In this document: positions 60,228 to 64,000 of the stretch, piece by piece
Position numbering within the stretch: position 1 is the stretch's first letter
Layout: each line of letters begins with the position of its first letter
NCBI RefSeq assembly: GCF_039523175.1
Contig: NZ_BAAAEU010000001.1
Span: 310,001-374,000, forward strand
Origin: Dokdonella_A soli
GTDB taxonomy: Bacteria; Pseudomonadota; Gammaproteobacteria; Xanthomonadales; Rhodanobacteraceae
Reading direction: 5' to 3'
DNA length: 64,000 nt
Translations under genes and position numbers: made by a program
Notes under the pieces: model-generated
Told to the model about the DNA's origin: nothing
Database searches by the model: none
What the model saw: only the letters and a program-made list of their open reading frames with translations

Positions 60228-61142
60228 TTACCCGGCGTCACGCGCCGCCTCGCCCAGTCCGAGACCGTTCAGCACATCCTGGCCGACCGCATGATGGACC
60301 ACGGAAAACGGCACCAGTGGCAGGCGTAGCGTCGCCTCGCCGACGCCGAGCTCGGCCAGACACCACTTTACCGGGATCGGATTCGGTTCCATGCCGAGCA
60401 CCGCGTACAGCGGCCGCAGCCGCTGGTCGATCGCTTCGGCGCCTTGCGCGTTGCCGGACGCGCAGGCTTCGCACAGCATCGCGAACAGGCGTGGTGCGAC
60501 GTTCGCGACGACCGAGACCACACCGTCGGCACCAGCCAGCAGCGCGCGCATGGCGCTCGGATCGTCGCCCGAGAGCACCCGGAAGCTTGCGCTGCTGAAT
60601 TCGAGCAGCGCGCTCATCCGCGCCGGATCCGGCAACGCTTCCTTGATGCCGACGATATTGCCGTGTCCAACCAGACGCGCGACCGTCTCCGGCAGCAGGT
60701 CGCAGGACGTGCGCGAGGGCACGTTGTAGAGCACGACCGGCAGGCCGCCACGGTCGGCGACTTCACTGAAATGCCGATACAGGCCTTCCTGGGTCGGGCG
60801 CACGTAGGCCGGCGCAACGACCAGCGCGGCATCGGCGCCGGCAGCGCGCGCGCGCTGCGTCTGCACGATCGTCTTGCGGGTGGCCGACAGGCCGGTGCCG
60901 GCGAGCACGGGTACGCGCGCGGCGACGCGCGCCACGGCGAATTCGATCAGTGCGGAATATTCCGCGTCGTCGAGCGCGGCCGCTTCGCCGGTCGAACCTG
61001 CGGCCACGAGCGCACGCGTGCCACCGGAAAGCTGATAGTCGATCAGACGACCGAATGCGTCGAGGTCGAGCACGTCGTCGCGCGCGCGCAGCGGCGTCGC
61101 CAATGCACAGATGCTGCCGGAAAGGATCAAGGGAGAATACAA
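60228..61142 (-). CDS. dapA: 4-hydroxy-tetrahydrodipicolinate synthase, probable TTG start
   Basis: A 304-residue DapA for lysine/DAP synthesis: GSTGEAAALDD, the proton-relay Tyr in VVLYNVPSRTSCDLLPET, and the Schiff-base Lys in NIVGIKEALPD. No ATG is available near the family N-terminus (LILSGSICALATPL); TTG 61142 or TTG 61130 must be used, without a good ribosome site. First gene of dapA-bamC, divergent from gcvR. Confidence 0.93.
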   Translation of the reverse strand: MYSPLILSGSICALATPLRARDDVLDLDAFGRLIDYQLSGGTRALVAAGSTGEAAALDDAEYSALIEFAVARVAARVPVLAGTGLSATRKTIVQTQRARAAGADAALVVAPAYVRPTQEGLYRHFSEVADRGGLPVVLYNVPSRTSCDLLPETVARLVGHGNIVGIKEALPDPARMSALLEFSSASFRVLSGDDPSAMRALLAGADGVVSVVANVAPRLFAMLCEACASGNAQGAEAIDQRLRPLYAVLGMEPNPIPVKWCLAELGVGEATLRLPLVPFSVVHHAVGQDVLNGLGLGEAARDAG

Positions 61143-61371
61143 GCGCTTGCGGAGCGCCAGATACTACTTGGGAACGTCCGGGCGAGTCCATCTGCGGCCC
61201 GCGGACGCGTGCCGGGACCGCATCGAACATGGCCGTCCTGCCGGCGATCCGTCCAGGGATCGCAGAACCTGAAGCGGCACGCGGCTTCCCTTGCGACCCC
61301 CGGAACTCGCCAGTATTCTGCGGCCGATGGGTGCCGGTGGTCGGCGCCGGCATCGACAGGACGATGGAACC

Positions 61372-61956
61372 GTGAAGCAGGCAGGAAAGCAGGCTTTGAG
61401 CGACAACACGCCGCGTCCCGCGTCCAACGAAAATTACCTGCTCATCAGCGCATTCAGTGCGGCCGAGAAATCTCCGCTGGTCGCGGTCAGCAAGCGCATC
61501 TCCGAATGCGGCTGCAATCTCGCCGAGGCTCGCGTGTCGACGCTCGGCAACGAGCTCAGCGTGCTCGCACTCGCGCAAGGCGCGTGGGATGCGATCGCGA
61601 AACTCGAGAACGCGCTGGCGCGGCTCGACCGTGACGGCGAGCTCCGCCTCACCCATTTCCGGACCAGCGCCAAGCAGCAGCAGTCGAACCTGCTGCCGTA
61701 CGTCGTCGAGGTCGTTGCCGCAGACAAACCGGGCGTGCTGTTCCAGCTTGCGGAGTTCTTCGCGCAGCAGAACATCTCGATCGAGCAACTGCACTCGACG
61801 CGCTACCGCGCAATGCAGACCGGCGCCGACATGTTTTCCGCGCAGATCACGATCGGCATTCCGAACACGACACATATCGCGGCGCTGCGCGATGATTTCC
61901 TCGAGTTCTGCGACGGCCTGAATCTCGACGCGATCATGGACCCGATGAAGTTCTGA
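61372..61956 (+). CDS. gcvR: Glycine cleavage system regulator GcvR, tandem ACT domains
   Basis: A 194-residue protein with two ACT domains (about 20-95 and 110-185: YLLISAFSAAEKSPLVAVSKRI; YVVEVVAADKPGVLFQLAEFF). It matches GcvR, which in E. coli binds glycine and blocks GcvA. The start is GTG 61372 with AGGA upstream; ATG 61327 is an alternative. Divergent from dapA-bamC and followed by bcp, exactly the E. coli layout. Confidence 0.87.
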   Translation: MKQAGKQALSDNTPRPASNENYLLISAFSAAEKSPLVAVSKRISECGCNLAEARVSTLGNELSVLALAQGAWDAIAKLENALARLDRDGELRLTHFRTSAKQQQSNLLPYVVEVVAADKPGVLFQLAEFFAQQNISIEQLHSTRYRAMQTGADMFSAQITIGIPNTTHIAALRDDFLEFCDGLNLDAIMDPMKF

Positions 61957-61958
61957 CG

Positions 61959-62420
61959 ATGCTCGAGACGGGCAAGAAAGTTCCGAAACTCAAGGGCGTC
62001 CTGCAGGACGGCAGCACGCTCGCGCTTTCCGACCTGCGCGGCAGCCACGTCGTCGTCTATTTCTACCCGAAGGACGCCACGCCGGGCTGCACCAGCGAGG
62101 CGCACGCATTCCGCGACCTGTACCCGGCATTCCGCAAGCACGGCTGCGAGATCGTCGGGGTCTCGCGCGACTCCGCGGCGTCGCACGTGAAATTCCGCGA
62201 CAAGCACGAGCTGCCGTTCCCGCTGGTCGCAGACACCGACGAGACCTGGTGCAACGCGTTCGGCGTGCTCGGCGAGAAGGCGCTCTACGGCCGGCGCTTC
62301 ATCGGCGTGATCCGCAGCACCTTCCTGATTGACGCCGACGGTGTGCTCGTCGCCGAGTGGCGCGGCGTCAAGGTGGCCGGCCACGCGGCCGCCGTGCTGG
62401 AGCGGCTCACGCACTCGTGA
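61959..62420 (+). CDS. bcp: Thiol peroxidase Bcp (PrxQ)
   Basis: A 153-residue peroxiredoxin Q. Peroxidatic Cys44 is in KDATPGCTSEAHAFRD; the resolving Cys five residues later (as in E. coli Bcp) is replaced by His/Ala, so it may act as a 1-Cys enzyme or use C62 (KHGCEIVGV). Two bases after gcvR. Its last codons (RLTHS-stop) are repeated just downstream. Confidence 0.94.
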   Translation: MLETGKKVPKLKGVLQDGSTLALSDLRGSHVVVYFYPKDATPGCTSEAHAFRDLYPAFRKHGCEIVGVSRDSAASHVKFRDKHELPFPLVADTDETWCNAFGVLGEKALYGRRFIGVIRSTFLIDADGVLVAEWRGVKVAGHAAAVLERLTHS

Positions 62421-62498
62421 TCGTCGTTTCGTTCTGCTGTTCCCGGTTTGCGGCTCACGTACTCGTGATCGTCGCATGGTTCTGCTATTCCTGGTTCC
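62403..62498 (+). repeat. 48-base tandem duplication of the bcp 3' end
   Basis: CGGCTCACGCACTCGTGATCGTCG... (from 62403, containing the last bcp codons and stop) is repeated 48 bases later as CGGCTCACGTACTCGTGATCGTCG... (from 62451). About 80 percent identity over the unit; the second copy again reads RLTYS-stop in the bcp frame register. Confidence 0.8.
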
Positions 62499-62553
62499 CG
62501 GTCCGCCCGGCTTCAGCCGCGCGCTCCGCCCTGCCCTCTCTCGAGAATCCCGC

Positions 62554-63954
62554 ATGACCCGAGGCAAGCGCATCTACGTGCTCGACACCAATGTGCTGAT
62601 GCACGATCCGACCTCCCTGTTTCGCTTCGAAGAACACGACGTGTTCATCCCGATGACAGTGCTCGAGGAACTGGATGCCGCCAAGAAAGGCACTTCGGAG
62701 ACTTCGCGCAACGCGCGCCAGGTCAGCCGATTCCTCAATGAGCTGATGGTTGCCGGCAACGGCCATCCGATCGAGCAAGGCATCGAACTGCGCCAGCCGC
62801 AGGGGCTGCAGCTGGATCGCCGGCCCAAGGCCGGGCGCCTGTACTTCCAGACCACCGCACACGTCGTCGCCGACAAGAGCACGTTGCGCACATTGCCCGA
62901 CAACCTGATTCTCGCGTCGGTCGTCGCCTTGCGCGAGGCGCGCCCCAAGGAAGCGGTCGTGCTGGTGTCCAAGGACATCAACCTGCGCATCAAGGCGAAG
63001 ATCTACGCGATCACCGCCGAGGACTACGAGAACGACCGCGCGCTGGATGATTTCAGCCTGCTCTACAACGGACTCGCCGAACTGCCGGCCGATTTCTGGG
63101 AGCGCCATGGCGAGCTGCGCTCCTGGTCCGAGCGCGGCCGCACGTTCTACGAACTCAAGCGCCGCAAGGACGAAGACTGGCACCCGAACCAGAGCCTGTA
63201 CCTGCCCGGCGAGGACGAGGTCGAGCTGCGCGTGCTGCGCCTCGACGGCCCGAAGGCGGTGCTGCAGATCGTCGACGACTACCGCCTCGGTGCCTCGCAC
63301 TCGGTGTGGGGCATCCAGGCGCGCAACCGCGAGCAGAACTTCGCGCTGAATGCGTTGATGGATCCGGAGATCGACTTCGTCACCCTGCTTGGCACCGCCG
63401 GCACCGGCAAGACCCTGCTCGCACTCGCGGCGGGGCTCGCGCAGGTGATGGACCAGCAGCGCTATCGCGAGATCATCATGACGCGCGCGACGGTCTCGGT
63501 CGGCGAGGACATCGGTTTCCTGCCCGGTACCGAGGAAGAGAAGATGACGCCGTGGATGGGCGCGCTGACCGACAACCTCGAAGTGCTGACGAATCCGCAG
63601 GAGGGCGGCGCCTGGGGTCGCGCGGCGACCAACGACCTGCTCGCCTCACGCATCAAGATCCGCTCGATGAACTTCATGCGCGGGCGCACCTTCCTCAGCC
63701 GCTACGTGATCATCGACGAGGCGCAGAACCTGACGCCGAAGCAGATGAAGACGCTGATCACGCGCGCCGGCCCCGGCAGCAAGATGATCTGCCTCGGCAA
63801 CGTCGAGCAGATCGACACGCCGTACCTGACCGAGACGACCTCCGGCCTGACCTACGCAGTCGACCGCTTCAAGGACTGGCAGCACAGCGCGCACATCACG
63901 CTGCGTCGTGGCGAACGCTCGCGTCTGGCGGACTACGCGTCGGAGATGCTGTAA
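62554..63954 (+). CDS. PIN-PhoH fusion: ribonuclease/ATPase (PhoH2-like)
   Basis: A 466-residue protein. The N-terminal PIN domain (about 6-140) has the acidic metal residues in YVLDTNVLMHD, LEELD and the later VLVSKDINLR; the C-terminal PhoH P-loop ATPase (about 235-460) has LLGTAGTGKTLLALA (Walker A), RATVSVGEDIGFLPGT and YVIIDEAQNLTPKQMKTLITRAG (Walker B). PIN-PhoH proteins are RNA helicase/ribonucleases. ATG 62554 starts the PIN fold. No antitoxin-like ORF precedes it, unlike mycobacterial phoAT-phoH2. Confidence 0.9.
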   Translation: MTRGKRIYVLDTNVLMHDPTSLFRFEEHDVFIPMTVLEELDAAKKGTSETSRNARQVSRFLNELMVAGNGHPIEQGIELRQPQGLQLDRRPKAGRLYFQTTAHVVADKSTLRTLPDNLILASVVALREARPKEAVVLVSKDINLRIKAKIYAITAEDYENDRALDDFSLLYNGLAELPADFWERHGELRSWSERGRTFYELKRRKDEDWHPNQSLYLPGEDEVELRVLRLDGPKAVLQIVDDYRLGASHSVWGIQARNREQNFALNALMDPEIDFVTLLGTAGTGKTLLALAAGLAQVMDQQRYREIIMTRATVSVGEDIGFLPGTEEEKMTPWMGALTDNLEVLTNPQEGGAWGRAATNDLLASRIKIRSMNFMRGRTFLSRYVIIDEAQNLTPKQMKTLITRAGPGSKMICLGNVEQIDTPYLTETTSGLTYAVDRFKDWQHSAHITLRRGERSRLADYASEML

Positions 63955-64000
63955 CGGGCCACCCGGAACGGGCGACGCGGTGCGCTCGTCAGAAGCGCAT

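Noticed and set aside
62421..62553. Small antitoxin gene before the PIN-PhoH gene
   Set aside because: The open frame there is a repeat of the bcp tail, lacks a ribosome site and has no antitoxin features.
63955..64000. 3' end of a minus-strand gene ending MRF-stop (TCA at 63990)
   Set aside because: Only three codons are visible, too little to support a gene.

Overview
The window comes from a high-GC gammaproteobacterium, most likely of the Xanthomonadales/Lysobacterales (a Rhodanobacteraceae- or Lysobacter-like genome). This rests on protein similarity by eye, on the gene order rplU-rpmA-obgE / rpsT / murJ-ribF-ileS-lspA-ispH next to type IV pilus minor pilin genes, and on the dense GTAGGAGCGGCTTCAGCCGCG hairpins and GGGAATC heptamers common in that group. 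A run of Ns at 43503-43555, inside one of these hairpins, shows that this is a draft scaffold.

Layout. 1-2703: the 3' end of a YhdH/AcuI-type reductase, the twitching-motility response regulator pilH, then cbpA, an Hsp20 gene with a sigma-32-like promoter, and a divergent peroxiredoxin. 2704-5983: gyrA, whose 3' end has been duplicated together with a hairpin repeat, leaving a 51-codon remnant downstream. 5984-7733: gtrA-like, mtnA, and a tRNA-Thr/tRNA-Val pair under one clear promoter. 7796-26625: about 19 kb of type IV pilus minor pilin genes, all on the minus strand, in three modules. Module I, next to ispH, is pilE-fimT-pilV-pilW-pilX-pilY1. Module II is pilV-pilW-pilX only. Module III is fimT-pilV-pilW-pilX-pilY1-pilE, with pilY1 broken by an apparent one-base frameshift. 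26820-36833: ispH, lspA, ileS (carrying an in-frame insertion of an intergenic-type repeat in its editing domain), ribF, murJ, rpsT, obgE, rpmA, rplU. 37215-49626: uvrA, a thioesterase, a PCu(A)C copper chaperone, a DUF4139 protein, an enoyl-CoA isomerase, a sulfurtransferase/Nudix/DUF1289 group, an FKBP-like protein, a YfcE-type phosphodiesterase, a DUF1684 protein and mutL. 49672-54268: amidase, tsaE, nnr and divergent queG, the same set as the E. coli queG-nnr-tsaE-amiB-mutL block. 54412-58768: panD, panC-panB, folK-pcnB. 58845-63954: tRNA-Glu, a 7Fe ferredoxin, bamC-dapA divergent from gcvR-bcp (the same arrangement as in E. coli), and a PIN-PhoH protein.

Most genes are housekeeping. The unusual content is the triplicated minor pilin/PilY1 region and the repeat biology: repeats that form composite hairpins, enter coding sequence (ileS), supply stop codons or C-termini (sulfurtransferase, probably ribF), and lie beside partial duplications of gene 3' ends (gyrA; a smaller case follows bcp).
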